This document shows, one piece after another, positions 51,186-61,171 of a DNA stretch of 64,000 bases. The DNA is from Flammeovirgaceae bacterium UBA1842 (lineage in GTDB: Bacteria > Bacteroidota > Bacteroidia > Cytophagales > Cyclobacteriaceae), in NCBI GenBank assembly GCA_002338655.1, contig DDIU01000015.1, forward strand, positions 1-64,000. The letters are read 5' to 3'. How positions within the stretch are numbered: the first letter of the stretch is position 1; each line of letters begins with the position of its first letter. The translations under genes were made by a program, and so were the position numbers. The notes under the pieces were generated by a model. That model saw nothing but the letters and a program-made list of their open reading frames with translations, did no database searches and was not told the DNA's origin.

Positions 51186-53483
51186 TTAGTTCACCAGTTT
51201 TATAAATACCGGATCGCGTAAGGTACCATTTTCTGTCAATTCTGAATATTGAATTTTGCATTTCAAAGCAGACTTTACCCAAATAGTGGTTTTATCATCC
51301 AATAATTTTTCCTGGATAGGTTTATCTACCCTATCTATACTTTCTAATGCCTTTAAAATCACCGCCATTTTCTTATCCGTAAACCCTGTTCCCACTTTAC
51401 CCCTATAAATGGTGTTTGATTTTACATCTGCCACATGGAGAGCGCCAAATAGCTCTTCCCTATTGCCTTTACCTTCAGTATAGCCGATAATAGCAAATAT
51501 GTCAGTGGTTTTATTCTTTACTTTCAACCAGGTACTGTTGCGTTTTTCGGGATAATAGAAACCATGTTTTTCTTTGGCCATTATACCTTCCAAACCCATT
51601 TTTTTAGTGGCTTCAAACAAAGCCTGTCCATCTTCTATTATTTCACTTATCCTAAAAGAGGTTCCTTTTCGAATGCTGTCTTCTAGCCAAGCCCTACGCC
51701 TCAACAATGGCTCATGGGTGACTGATTTCCCGTCCACATTCAGGCAATCAAATAAGTAGCAATAAGCAGGGTTCCGCTTACTGGCCAGTTCTATATCACG
51801 TTCTCCTTTGCCCTGCATCCGTTGAATCACCTGCTTAAAGTTAGGTTTACCTTCTTTATCAAAACAGACAATTTCCCCATCAAACACGCCAGAAAGTGTT
51901 CTGAACGCTTCTATATTCAACTCGGGGAATTGTGGTGTCAAATCCATTTTATTTCGGCTTAGTATAGTCAATTGCCCCTCATTGACGATAATCTGGGCAC
52001 GTATACCATCCCATTTCATCTCATAAATGTAATCCCCTTGTGGTACTGCCAAAGAACGATCAGCCAACATTGGGCCGAGTGGCCTAGTCACCATATCAAT
52101 TTGTGGGTTGTCAACCCGCTCCAATAGCCATTCTTTATCTTTCATCAGGTGCATACGGTACTCACCCGTAAACCCTTGGCTGTTCAGTTTGAAATAAAAG
52201 CCATCTTTCTTCTCTTTGGTGATTTCATATTTTCCGTTGGCAAATACCCACATTTTGCCCCCTCCATATTGGCCTTTGGGTATTTCACCCTCGAAAGTGA
52301 TGTACTCCATTGGATGGTCCTCAGTAGCTACCGCCAATCTTTTAATTCCTGGTCTTGGGGGCATGCCTTTGGGAACCGCCCAAGAACGCAAAACCCCTTC
52401 TTGCTCAAGCCGTAAGTCATAATGCAAGTGAGACGCGCTGTGTCTATGTATCACAAAACCTGTATTATCTCCTCCTGTAAACAACCCCTGGGGCTCTGGA
52501 GTCTTGTCGAAATCACGTTTTTTCTCGTACTCTGATAATTGTTCAGGCGATTTATGCTTAGGGTTTTTACCCAGTTTTTTCACTTTTGGCAATGTTTTTA
52601 CCTTGGTATGCAGATCAGTGGCAAAAGCCCCGATTCCCTCCCAAGCATCTCCCTCATCCATTATCATGCCCATTACATTTCTGATATGGATGTCCTTGGA
52701 ACTTTGCAAGTCCGATAACCTATTCCAAGTGATGGGTGCGGCCACAGGGCATCCGACCCTACCTCGCAAACTATAGGGGCAGATTATAGTTTGGCTATTT
52801 CTATTCCTATAAATATCTATCAATACCCTTCCTTTACGGGCTTCCTTCTTGATCTGGAGAGTGGTTAAGGGGTTTGACTTCTCAAATGGCTTGGCTATAT
52901 CCGATGCGGCTTCAAAGGCGTCATTTACTGACCATTTTGGATTTAGTGGAACAACCACATGAAGCCCTTTACCCCCAGTGGTTTTTACGAATACATTGTA
53001 CCCGTAAGATTCAACATGGTCTTTTAAATCGAAAGCTATACGCTTTAAGGCTTCAAAGTCATACGTCTCAGGCGGATCTAAATCAAAAACCATGTAATAG
53101 GCTTTATCCAAACTGGGGCGTTTGATCTGCATCTGGTGTATTTCCAGGCATGCTAGATTGGCCAACCATACCAGCGTGGCCTCTTCGGTAGCCAATATAT
53201 AGTCTTTTTTTGTCTCAGTACCCAATGCTACATATTCTACCCAATCAGGTGCCCAGTCCGGACGGTTTTTTTGAAAAAACTGTTCGCCATGTATCCCATC
53301 TGGAAACCGAATGAGTGATAAGGGACTCCCTTTTATGTGGGAAAGCATGGTGGGCGCAATACTTAAATAATATTGAATAATCTCGGCCTTTGATACCTCA
53401 TTTTCTGGGTACAGAATTTTAGTAAGATTAGTAAGTTCTAATTTTCGTTTTCCAACTTCAACATATGTGGATTGTTTAGACAT
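51186..53483 (-). CDS. ligD: ATP-dependent DNA ligase D (Pol-PE-ligase)
   Basis: A 765-residue NHEJ protein with domains in the order polymerase (about 1-285, catalytic DLD at 134-136), 3'-phosphoesterase (about 315-450, HRHSASHLHYDLRLE at 347-361) and ATP-dependent ligase (about 470-765, adenylation Lys490 in EMKWDG). This order matches mycobacterial LigD rather than the PE-Lig-Pol of Pseudomonas. LigD normally works with Ku; no ku gene is in the window. It follows the DUF72 gene by 7 bp. Confidence 0.95.
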   Translation of the reverse strand: MSKQSTYVEVGKRKLELTNLTKILYPENEVSKAEIIQYYLSIAPTMLSHIKGSPLSLIRFPDGIHGEQFFQKNRPDWAPDWVEYVALGTETKKDYILATEEATLVWLANLACLEIHQMQIKRPSLDKAYYMVFDLDPPETYDFEALKRIAFDLKDHVESYGYNVFVKTTGGKGLHVVVPLNPKWSVNDAFEAASDIAKPFEKSNPLTTLQIKKEARKGRVLIDIYRNRNSQTIICPYSLRGRVGCPVAAPITWNRLSDLQSSKDIHIRNVMGMIMDEGDAWEGIGAFATDLHTKVKTLPKVKKLGKNPKHKSPEQLSEYEKKRDFDKTPEPQGLFTGGDNTGFVIHRHSASHLHYDLRLEQEGVLRSWAVPKGMPPRPGIKRLAVATEDHPMEYITFEGEIPKGQYGGGKMWVFANGKYEITKEKKDGFYFKLNSQGFTGEYRMHLMKDKEWLLERVDNPQIDMVTRPLGPMLADRSLAVPQGDYIYEMKWDGIRAQIIVNEGQLTILSRNKMDLTPQFPELNIEAFRTLSGVFDGEIVCFDKEGKPNFKQVIQRMQGKGERDIELASKRNPAYCYLFDCLNVDGKSVTHEPLLRRRAWLEDSIRKGTSFRISEIIEDGQALFEATKKMGLEGIMAKEKHGFYYPEKRNSTWLKVKNKTTDIFAIIGYTEGKGNREELFGALHVADVKSNTIYRGKVGTGFTDKKMAVILKALESIDRVDKPIQEKLLDDKTTIWVKSALKCKIQYSELTENGTLRDPVFIKLVN

Positions 53484-53490
53484 TGAATCC

Positions 53491-54375
53491 CTATCCTTGA
53501 AATTGCGGTTTTCGAATATTATAACCGCCCGACTTATTGAGCTTTTCTATAAGATAATCACATGTCCTTGGAGTAAAGGATTCATCTTCCTGATGCGCAT
53601 AGAAATAGACTTCTTCAAGGCCTTGACCAACCCATGATTGGATAAGATCTACCCAATTATCAAGTCGTTCATAGTCTGTTTTATGCAACCCATACCCGTT
53701 AAACCGAATGAAAGCCTTTGGAATTGTTAATCTGCTGTGTAAAACATCCCTTCGGGTGGCGACATCTGTAATTACAGCACCCATGTTATGTTCTTTTAGC
53801 ATTTGAAATGTTTCATCGCAAATAGTTGGGTCTTCAAACCAGCTTTCATGTCTGAATTCAACAGATAGATTTAATTCTTTTGGCAATTGCTTTATATATG
53901 CCACTAATCTGTCTAGGTATTTACTGGTGAAATTATCTGGCACCTGAAGAAATGAAGCGCCTAATTTATGCTCAAAACCGGATATGGCATCAAGAAAATA
54001 ATCGGTATAGCGATAGGCGTCTTCGTTGAGGCGCTTAATGTGGCTAATACTCCTGTTAAATTTGGGACTAAATTTGAAATCATCAGGAGCTTTTTCTGCC
54101 CAAGCTTGTACGTTGGCTTTTTTAACAGAATAGAAAGTGGAATTCATCTCAATGGCATTGAAATGTTTTACATATTCCGAAAGGAAGTCTTTGTCTTTTG
54201 TTCCGGCCGGATACAAATCACCTACCCATTCTTTTCTTCCCCATTTGGCACAGCCAACGTATATTTTAACATTGCCTTTACCTTCACTTAACACTTTACT
54301 TGTATCGGGATGGTCGACAGGAAGAATAAATTGGTGCTGGTCTAACTCTGCAGGATTAATATCACCGAATTTCAT
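53491..54375 (-). CDS. DUF72 (YecE-like) protein
   Basis: A 294-residue TIM-barrel-like protein with the DUF72 pattern: YVGCAKWGRKEWVGDLYPAG near residue 35, HFNAIEMNSTFY near 71, and LSVEFRHESW near 168. Biochemical role unknown. It is 7 bp before ligD, probably an operon; association with DNA repair genes is suggestive only. Confidence 0.92.
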   Translation of the reverse strand: MKFGDINPAELDQHQFILPVDHPDTSKVLSEGKGNVKIYVGCAKWGRKEWVGDLYPAGTKDKDFLSEYVKHFNAIEMNSTFYSVKKANVQAWAEKAPDDFKFSPKFNRSISHIKRLNEDAYRYTDYFLDAISGFEHKLGASFLQVPDNFTSKYLDRLVAYIKQLPKELNLSVEFRHESWFEDPTICDETFQMLKEHNMGAVITDVATRRDVLHSRLTIPKAFIRFNGYGLHKTDYERLDNWVDLIQSWVGQGLEEVYFYAHQEDESFTPRTCDYLIEKLNKSGGYNIRKPQFQG

Positions 54376-54438
54376 GTTTTCCGCTTGTTTATTGATATTA
54401 AATTATCACTTCTTGAACCGTAATCAAAGGTGATTTGA

Positions 54439-57400
54439 TCAAAATTGTGGCCCTACACGTTTTTTTCTATAAGTAAAAATGGCAATCAGCCTTTTCAGAC
54501 CATCAAAATATAAGGTGATAAATAACAAAAACGACATAAACCAAATCATCATTACATTAAAGTAAAGCGTATCAATTTTGAATCCTAAAAAGTGCTTCAC
54601 TGGTACAAAGAACTTGGCCCTAAAATCAAATGGTCCCGAAGGCTGTTCATCAGTAAAATAGATTGGGTTAATTTTTCGAACCAATCGGTTATCAATTTCA
54701 ATGACCCTATAAGTCGCTGTTTTATTGGTCAAGGCAGTAACAATAGCCTCATTTTGATATTCATACATCATGGAATCCAATTGCTCCCTATGGCGTGGCG
54801 TATCTGTAAGTGTCGCTATATAAGCCTCCTTTTCTTCCTCGGCTTTTTTATACTTATTGATATAATACTGCCCAAGATTCAACAAAAATTGACTGGTGGC
54901 TTTGTGAGTCAACGAATCGAACTTATCTATTTTGAGCCTATCTAAATATTCAAATTTATCCGAACCAATGGAAGCCAATTCCGATGAGATCTCATTGCTT
55001 AAAATTTCCAATGATTTGATAATCTTGGGTGCCTGCTGAGGGTTCAGCCTATATTTTAAATTGACAAAGGCATTTGACAATTCCGATTCCAAACGAGGTA
55101 CATAATAAAGCTTCTTGTATTCTGCATCGGCCAACCGCTTATCAAATTTGTAAAACTGTCTTTCATATGGATTATCCTTAAATTGGGTAACCAAAGCTGC
55201 TTCAAACGCCCAACGAGAGGCCATAACTTCACCCACGGCAGGCACACCATCCATGGAGCTAACGGCAGGATTGAATTTGTCAAAATTGATTACCACACCA
55301 CTAAGCAATAACTGTGGGATCAATAAAAGCGGGATTAAGATATAAATGGTTACGGCTGAATTAAAGGCCGATGAGATGTTCAGCCCCATGATATTCGAAA
55401 AGCACGAGCAACTAAACAAAATCATCCAAAAACTAAGGTCCATATCCCTAAGTTCTAAAACATAGTTACCTACAATAACAAATGAACATGTCTGTATGGC
55501 AGAAAGCATAAACAGGACAAATATCTTTGAGGTGAGATAGCTGCCCTTACTTAAATCAAGAAAACGTTCCCTTTTCAATATTTTGCGATCCCTAAAAATC
55601 TCTTCTGCACTGACCGTGAGACCCATGAAAAGCGCCACGATAATACTCATGAAAAAATAGACGGGAATATTGTCATTCTCAAAGAAAGAATACGTGGGGT
55701 TATCACGTTCTATGGTAGCATAGTAACGCACCAAGAAGGTCATAAATAGGGCAAGCAATGGAGCTTGTATGAGATTAATGAGTAAATACTGCCGATCGGA
55801 AAGTTTGGAAAGCAAATCCCGCTTTATGAATACTTTTAACTGCTTTAGTTTGTTTGGGATTTTTTGCGATACTTTAATTTTTTCCGTTTCATGAACAATC
55901 TTACGGGGTTGTTTATGATCCTTGAAATATTGATACCATTGGCCTGGAGATACTTTTCGGGTATTTGTTAATCGACCAAACTCATTGACTACCTTAGTTT
56001 CAATAATACTAAATATCTGTTCGGGATTAATATTCCCGCATTCAGGACAGGTACTTTGCTTTCTATTAGCGGCATTTACAATTTCCTTAAAGTAGGTAAT
56101 GGCTTCTATTGGGTTACCATAATAAATTTCAAATCCACCCACATCCAATATCAATAGATCATCAAACATTTTGAAAATATCTGATGAAGGCTGGTGGATC
56201 ACGACAAATACCATTTTTCCCCGCAAGGAAAGTTCCTTGAGCAAATCCATTATATTTTCTGAATCTTGAGACGAAAGTCCAGAAGTTGGTTCATCTACAA
56301 ATAGCACGCTGGGCTCCCGAAGCAGCTCCAACCCAATATTAACCCGCTTCCTTTGGCCACCACTTATGGTTTTGTCCAATGGTGAGCCCACTTTTAAGTG
56401 AGCTATTTCACTTAAACCAAGATTGAGCAACACTTTATTCACCAAAGCCGAGGTTTCCGCTTTAGAGTGGTAGCTGAAACAAAGCCTAGCTGCATAATAA
56501 AGGTTCTGAAAAACAGATAAATCTTCCATTAGAAGATCATCCTGAGGAATATAGCCCACCACCCCCTTCACTTTTTCAGGGTTCTCATGGATGTTAATGC
56601 CATTTATGATCACCCTTCCTCCAGAAGGTTTATCCATCCCATTTATAACATTTAGCAGTGTGGATTTACCCGAGCCACTTGCCCCCATGATCCCAATGAG
56701 CTTACCCCCTTCTGCACTGAGATTTACATTTTGTAAACCTGCCCTCCCACTTTTAAAGTGATAAAATAAGTGCTCTGCAGTAAAGGTTATTTTACTTCTA
56801 CTTTTTCCACGCAAAAAGCGGGTGACCACATCGCTATAATATATGGTGTCAATTTTATCCCCTTTTATTGTGCTTCCTGTTGGGAATATGTCAATCTTTC
56901 TACTCTTTAGGGTTATGCTGTTTACATATAAAGTGCTTATACCCAGATACTTAATAAAATAGGTCTCAATATGTGGCACCCTAAAAATAGCCACAAGACC
57001 AGTAAGGTTTTTCGCAACTATCCTAGGGCCTTTGATTTTATATTCTCCCGACCCTTCATCGATGATCAATATATTTTTTGAAGACAGCTCTTCCAAATCC
57101 TCTCCAATCACAAAGGATTTTAAGGCAATGGTATCCGAGCGGGTAATCTTAAGCGCTTCACCAATATAGAAAATGAGGTTTTCCTGACGCTCGGAAATAA
57201 CCCTATCCGCATATACTAACTCTATGATTTTCATCACCAACACCACTTTTTGCTGAGCGGTCAGTGCCAAATTGACTTGCTTGATAATGGCCATTATCTT
57301 TGACCAGTCCTCAACAAACATTAGGGTGTCATCATCAACTTCGAGGTCTTTCTTATCCTCTATTGTATTTTCATGACAATAATTATCGAATAATTGTAGG

Positions 57401-57534
57401 TAATATCCCGATGCCTCCTGATTAAGGTGAACGGAAAGGAATTCTTTTATATTGGCACGTTCATCTTCAGTTACCCGTTCTCTAGCAACAATAGCAAATA
57501 ACTGGATAATGGCTTTTAGTAATTCCTCACTCAT
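54439..57534 (-). CDS. ABCG-type transporter fusion with TerB-like and regulatory N-domains
   Basis: A 1031-residue protein. Residues about 1-145 are all-helical and TerB-like (VVLVMKIIELVYADRVISERQ); about 150-265 is a beta-rich segment that could be a degenerate FHA domain. The ATPase domain has GASGSGKST, SGGQRKRVNIGLELL, VLFVDEPTSG and VIHQPSSD. A CPECG knuckle, then membrane segments near 620-770 and at the C-terminus with a large soluble insertion between, resemble ABCG half-transporters. The substrate is unknown. TerB-like domains are linked to stress and metal/tellurite systems. Confidence 0.85.
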   Translation of the reverse strand: MSEELLKAIIQLFAIVARERVTEDERANIKEFLSVHLNQEASGYYLQLFDNYCHENTIEDKKDLEVDDDTLMFVEDWSKIMAIIKQVNLALTAQQKVVLVMKIIELVYADRVISERQENLIFYIGEALKITRSDTIALKSFVIGEDLEELSSKNILIIDEGSGEYKIKGPRIVAKNLTGLVAIFRVPHIETYFIKYLGISTLYVNSITLKSRKIDIFPTGSTIKGDKIDTIYYSDVVTRFLRGKSRSKITFTAEHLFYHFKSGRAGLQNVNLSAEGGKLIGIMGASGSGKSTLLNVINGMDKPSGGRVIINGINIHENPEKVKGVVGYIPQDDLLMEDLSVFQNLYYAARLCFSYHSKAETSALVNKVLLNLGLSEIAHLKVGSPLDKTISGGQRKRVNIGLELLREPSVLFVDEPTSGLSSQDSENIMDLLKELSLRGKMVFVVIHQPSSDIFKMFDDLLILDVGGFEIYYGNPIEAITYFKEIVNAANRKQSTCPECGNINPEQIFSIIETKVVNEFGRLTNTRKVSPGQWYQYFKDHKQPRKIVHETEKIKVSQKIPNKLKQLKVFIKRDLLSKLSDRQYLLINLIQAPLLALFMTFLVRYYATIERDNPTYSFFENDNIPVYFFMSIIVALFMGLTVSAEEIFRDRKILKRERFLDLSKGSYLTSKIFVLFMLSAIQTCSFVIVGNYVLELRDMDLSFWMILFSCSCFSNIMGLNISSAFNSAVTIYILIPLLLIPQLLLSGVVINFDKFNPAVSSMDGVPAVGEVMASRWAFEAALVTQFKDNPYERQFYKFDKRLADAEYKKLYYVPRLESELSNAFVNLKYRLNPQQAPKIIKSLEILSNEISSELASIGSDKFEYLDRLKIDKFDSLTHKATSQFLLNLGQYYINKYKKAEEEKEAYIATLTDTPRHREQLDSMMYEYQNEAIVTALTNKTATYRVIEIDNRLVRKINPIYFTDEQPSGPFDFRAKFFVPVKHFLGFKIDTLYFNVMMIWFMSFLLFITLYFDGLKRLIAIFTYRKKRVGPQF

Positions 57535-57622
57535 TAAATACTAGTTTGATCAAAAGACTCTTTAAATAATAAAAGGTTACCCTAGCAAACAATTAATCTG
57601 CAATAAAAAAGTTTTAAGTCCC

Positions 57623-60217
57623 TCAATTAGTGCTTGTTGTATCCATTTCCGATTGAATTTGAATCGCCCTAAATAACATGTCAGAAGACTGTAATATCTT
57701 ATTCTTTAAATCAGGAGGGTATTTGTTGTGCTTATACAAAAACTGCCTTACGCCATCAGCAGCCGTTTCTGTTTGGTGACCATCCAAAAGAGCACTCAGC
57801 CACCTTTGTGGGAAAAATATATCTCCGGTGGTTTTAATTTCCTCCAACAATTCCAATCCGGGGCCAATATACTTTTCAGAATCATGTTGACGCATAGGAT
57901 GATTTAAGTAGTGCATTGCTTCCAATACCCATTCTTCCGTTTCACGGTTCTCTTCCTTTTTTAAACTAGCAAAGAAGGCATCTCTTTTTTGCAAGTCGGG
58001 ATCCAATGCCTGCATTACCCAGTTCATGCGGGCCTTTCTATCTTTGTTTTTTATTCTTTGCAATTGTTGATTCAGAATAATCGAAGCACTATCCTTTTCT
58101 TTTATTGCAAGCTCGTAAGCCATTCTGATGTAATCATTTTCAGATATTTCAAGGCCATCTAGTTCCAACTTATCAGACCATATATTTTTAATCATATCAA
58201 CACTGTGTTGAGTGATGGCTACATTGTAAAAAGTCTGAAAGTAACTGCTTTTCAACTCCGTTGCTGTAGTATTGATGGCCATATTTAGCAGTATAGCTTC
58301 AATTTTAGATGCGTACACCTCTCTTTGCGTTGGTGTAAATAGTTTCCAATAAAGTATTTCTAGCCTTCGGTTTAGATAATCTACAATTATAGGCTCATTT
58401 TCTACTGGAAGTGATTTTAAGATAGCCTCCATAAGTTTTTCTGGCCTTAATTGCTGTCTCAGTACCATTTCATAATAATTGATCCATAAACAGCCCCGCA
58501 GCAGGCTTGATTGCTGCTGAATGTTGTTAAGGAAATATTCTTTGCTATTAGGCCCCATTGTAAAATATCCGTAACCCATCCCACCGTAATTGGTAAAAAC
58601 ATAATCGGGGTTAAGTATAGCGTCTGTTTTTATGGAAGTAGAGGGCGAATCAATTTCTGCATGGAGTAGCTGTAACGTGTCATTATGGATAAATCCTATA
58701 GTTAGTGGCTGCGGCCAAAACTTATTGTTTCCATGACCATAATTAATAAGCATGATTTTCTTAAGCTTGCTATTGCCAAATCTCAGCCTATTCATGGTAA
58801 GTGGCATTCTGGCATTTTTCACCCATTTATTGTCCCATTTCTTAAGGTTTTGTTGTGACTCATTGCTCAATATTTCAATCAGGTCATCCCAACTGGCATT
58901 GCCATATTCATTTTCGCTTAGATATCTTCTTATTCCTTTCTGGAATGTCGAATCACCAATTTTATTCTCCAGCATTCTCATTACAATAGGTGCCTTCTTG
59001 TAAATTATATTACCGTATAATGACCCAGCATTTTTCAAATTATCCAATTTCTGAGCTATGGGATGAGTCCCTTCGGTCCTATCCACATCATATGCAGCAG
59101 GATAATGGGTCATTAAAAATTGCAAGTCGTGATTGACATCTGGAAACTGAGGATTGACAATCTTAGCAGCCATAAAATTGGCAAACACCTCCTTGAGCCA
59201 AACGTCATCAAACCAGGGCATTGTCACTAAGTCTCCGAACCACATATGTGCCGTTTCATGGGCAATTAGATTTGCCCTGCCCATTTTTTCATTGAGCGTA
59301 CTGCTTTTGTTTAAAAAAAGCGAGGCCGCCTTATAAAAAACTGCCCCAGGGTGTTCCATACCCCCATATTGAAATGAAGGGATCAATACAAAATCAAATT
59401 TTGGGAATGGATAGGGAATACCGGTATAGTTTTCAAGCCAGTCAATAGCTTCACCATGCTGCTGAAAAATGGCTTCAACGTTCTCCAATACCTTTGTGGA
59501 ATCAGATTCCCTATGAAACATTCGCATTTCCCTTCCATTTACCATTTTAGTGATAATGTCGAATTCACCAGCAGCAAAAGCAAACAAATAGCTGCTTATG
59601 GGCAATGTTTTTTCAAATTCAATTGTTTTCAATTCCCCATCTTCCAAAACTTTCAGTTCTGCACCATTGGCAACAGCATTCCAATTCTTGGGTATCCGTA
59701 GGGCTAACTTATATTCAGCTTTTAAATCGGGTTGATCAAATAGGGGAAAGCAAGTAGAGGCCCTTTCAGGGACAAAAAGCGTAAACAAATAATCATCATT
59801 CCTGTTGAGCGAAAGCTCCCCAGCTGTGAAGGATATTTCTACTTTATTCGATTCAGAAAGGTATTTTGAGGGTATAACGATGTGCTCATTGGCTATCTTG
59901 GCTTCCACTACCTTTCCTTGAACCTTTATCTGATGTATTAACTTTTCAGCTGCATTGAAGTCAAGTATTAAATCGGTTATGCCTTCTTTAAATTTAAACT
60001 GAAGGATGAGATTGCCCGTTATGGCTTTATTTTTGGTTGCTGGGATATCAAATGTTAAATCATAATTTACATTATCAATATTCTTCTTTCTAAAAACAGC
60101 CAACTCTTTGGAAATACCCCTATCCAGTAACCTAGAATCTTGATTGGCACATCCGCTAAAAAAGAGAACAATTGCCAACAGTGGCAACCATGAAAATTGA
60201 TATGGTCTCATAATCAT
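57623..60217 (-). CDS. M1 family aminopeptidase lipoprotein
   Basis: About 864 residues from the ATG at 60217 (60211 is an alternative). The N-terminus ends in a lipobox (FFSGC). The zinc site is His320-Glu321-x2-His324 (IAHETAHMWFGD) with Glu343 (WLKEVFANF); GGMEHPG near 286 is the substrate-binding motif of M1 peptidases. It should act in the periplasm or at the outer membrane, removing N-terminal residues from peptides. Divergent from the LolA-like gene. Confidence 0.92.
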   Translation of the reverse strand: MIMRPYQFSWLPLLAIVLFFSGCANQDSRLLDRGISKELAVFRKKNIDNVNYDLTFDIPATKNKAITGNLILQFKFKEGITDLILDFNAAEKLIHQIKVQGKVVEAKIANEHIVIPSKYLSESNKVEISFTAGELSLNRNDDYLFTLFVPERASTCFPLFDQPDLKAEYKLALRIPKNWNAVANGAELKVLEDGELKTIEFEKTLPISSYLFAFAAGEFDIITKMVNGREMRMFHRESDSTKVLENVEAIFQQHGEAIDWLENYTGIPYPFPKFDFVLIPSFQYGGMEHPGAVFYKAASLFLNKSSTLNEKMGRANLIAHETAHMWFGDLVTMPWFDDVWLKEVFANFMAAKIVNPQFPDVNHDLQFLMTHYPAAYDVDRTEGTHPIAQKLDNLKNAGSLYGNIIYKKAPIVMRMLENKIGDSTFQKGIRRYLSENEYGNASWDDLIEILSNESQQNLKKWDNKWVKNARMPLTMNRLRFGNSKLKKIMLINYGHGNNKFWPQPLTIGFIHNDTLQLLHAEIDSPSTSIKTDAILNPDYVFTNYGGMGYGYFTMGPNSKEYFLNNIQQQSSLLRGCLWINYYEMVLRQQLRPEKLMEAILKSLPVENEPIIVDYLNRRLEILYWKLFTPTQREVYASKIEAILLNMAINTTATELKSSYFQTFYNVAITQHSVDMIKNIWSDKLELDGLEISENDYIRMAYELAIKEKDSASIILNQQLQRIKNKDRKARMNWVMQALDPDLQKRDAFFASLKKEENRETEEWVLEAMHYLNHPMRQHDSEKYIGPGLELLEEIKTTGDIFFPQRWLSALLDGHQTETAADGVRQFLYKHNKYPPDLKNKILQSSDMLFRAIQIQSEMDTTSTN

Positions 60218-60357
60218 CCTATAAACATAATTAATATATATAGATGTTGGCAAACAAGAAATGCTGAATGGTATGTATTTTCCAATTCACTTAAATTATT
60301 AATCAACATATTGTCTTAATTATTTACCGCTCATTATTCCTATCAAGTAAATTGCAT

Positions 60358-60385
60358 ATTATATTCGTAACATTATATTCTTAAC
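60358..60385 (+). repeat. tandem 14-bp direct repeat upstream of the LolA-like gene
   Basis: ATTATATTCGTAAC is followed immediately by ATTATATTCTTAAC (13 of 14 identical). The pair lies 20 to 47 bp before the ATG at 60405, where a regulator could bind as tandem half-sites and overlap the promoter. Confidence 0.5.
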
Positions 60386-60404
60386 CAAACCAAAAAATAA
60401 ACTT

Positions 60405-61154
60405 ATGAAAACTAAACTGACTTTGATTATTGTAGTTCTGTTCATGACAGGTTTTACCTATGCACAAACTGCAGACGAAATTGTAAATAACTACTTTGAA
60501 AATACCGGTGGCGCTGAGGCATGGGGAAACTTAAAATCCATGAAAATACAAGCCAAAGTCAATCAAGGTGGAATGGAGATCCCATTGGAGATTGTGTCCA
60601 TGAAAGATGGCCGCCAGTATACTAAAATATCCCTGCAAGGCAATAGTTTTATGCAAGGTGTATTTGATGGGGAAACACTTTGGAATATGAATTTCCAATC
60701 TATGAAAGCTGAAAAAGCTGATGCAGAAGCTACAGCTAATCAAAAACTTGATGCTAATGACTTCCCATACGATTTATACAACTATAAAGAAAAGGGATAT
60801 AAGTTGGAACTTGTCGGTGAAGAAAAAGTGGAAGGTACAGACACCTACAAACTTAAGTTGACCAAAGAGCCAATAAGTGTTGACGGAGCCAAGGTAGACA
60901 AAGTATCATTTTACTATTTTGATAAAGATAACTTTATAATCTTAATGCAGGAAGAAGAAATACTTTCAGGACCCGCAAAAGGCAACATTAGTCAAGTAGT
61001 ATTTAGCGATTATGATGAGGTTGATGGCTTATATTTTCCATTTTCAATGACGCAAGGAATCAAGGATGGCCAATCACAACCCATTATTATTGAAAGTATT
61101 GTGGCTAATCCGGTAGTAGATGAGAGTCTGTTTGCTTTCCCTAGTGGGCAATAA
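60405..61154 (+). CDS. LolA-like exported protein
   Basis: A 249-residue protein with a signal peptide (through GFTYAQ). The mature part has the LolA/outer-membrane-lipoprotein-sorting layout of alternating beta strands, with short motifs (GGAEAWGNLKSMKIQ, FDGETLWNMNF, YYFDKDNFIILMQEEE, YFPFSMTQG). Periplasmic. It may bind a lipid or lipoprotein. It is followed after 17 bp by the Asp-box protein gene, so the two probably form an operon. Confidence 0.82.
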   Translation: MKTKLTLIIVVLFMTGFTYAQTADEIVNNYFENTGGAEAWGNLKSMKIQAKVNQGGMEIPLEIVSMKDGRQYTKISLQGNSFMQGVFDGETLWNMNFQSMKAEKADAEATANQKLDANDFPYDLYNYKEKGYKLELVGEEKVEGTDTYKLKLTKEPISVDGAKVDKVSFYYFDKDNFIILMQEEEILSGPAKGNISQVVFSDYDEVDGLYFPFSMTQGIKDGQSQPIIIESIVANPVVDESLFAFPSGQ

Positions 61155-61171
61155 AATTTCAACTTAAAGAC

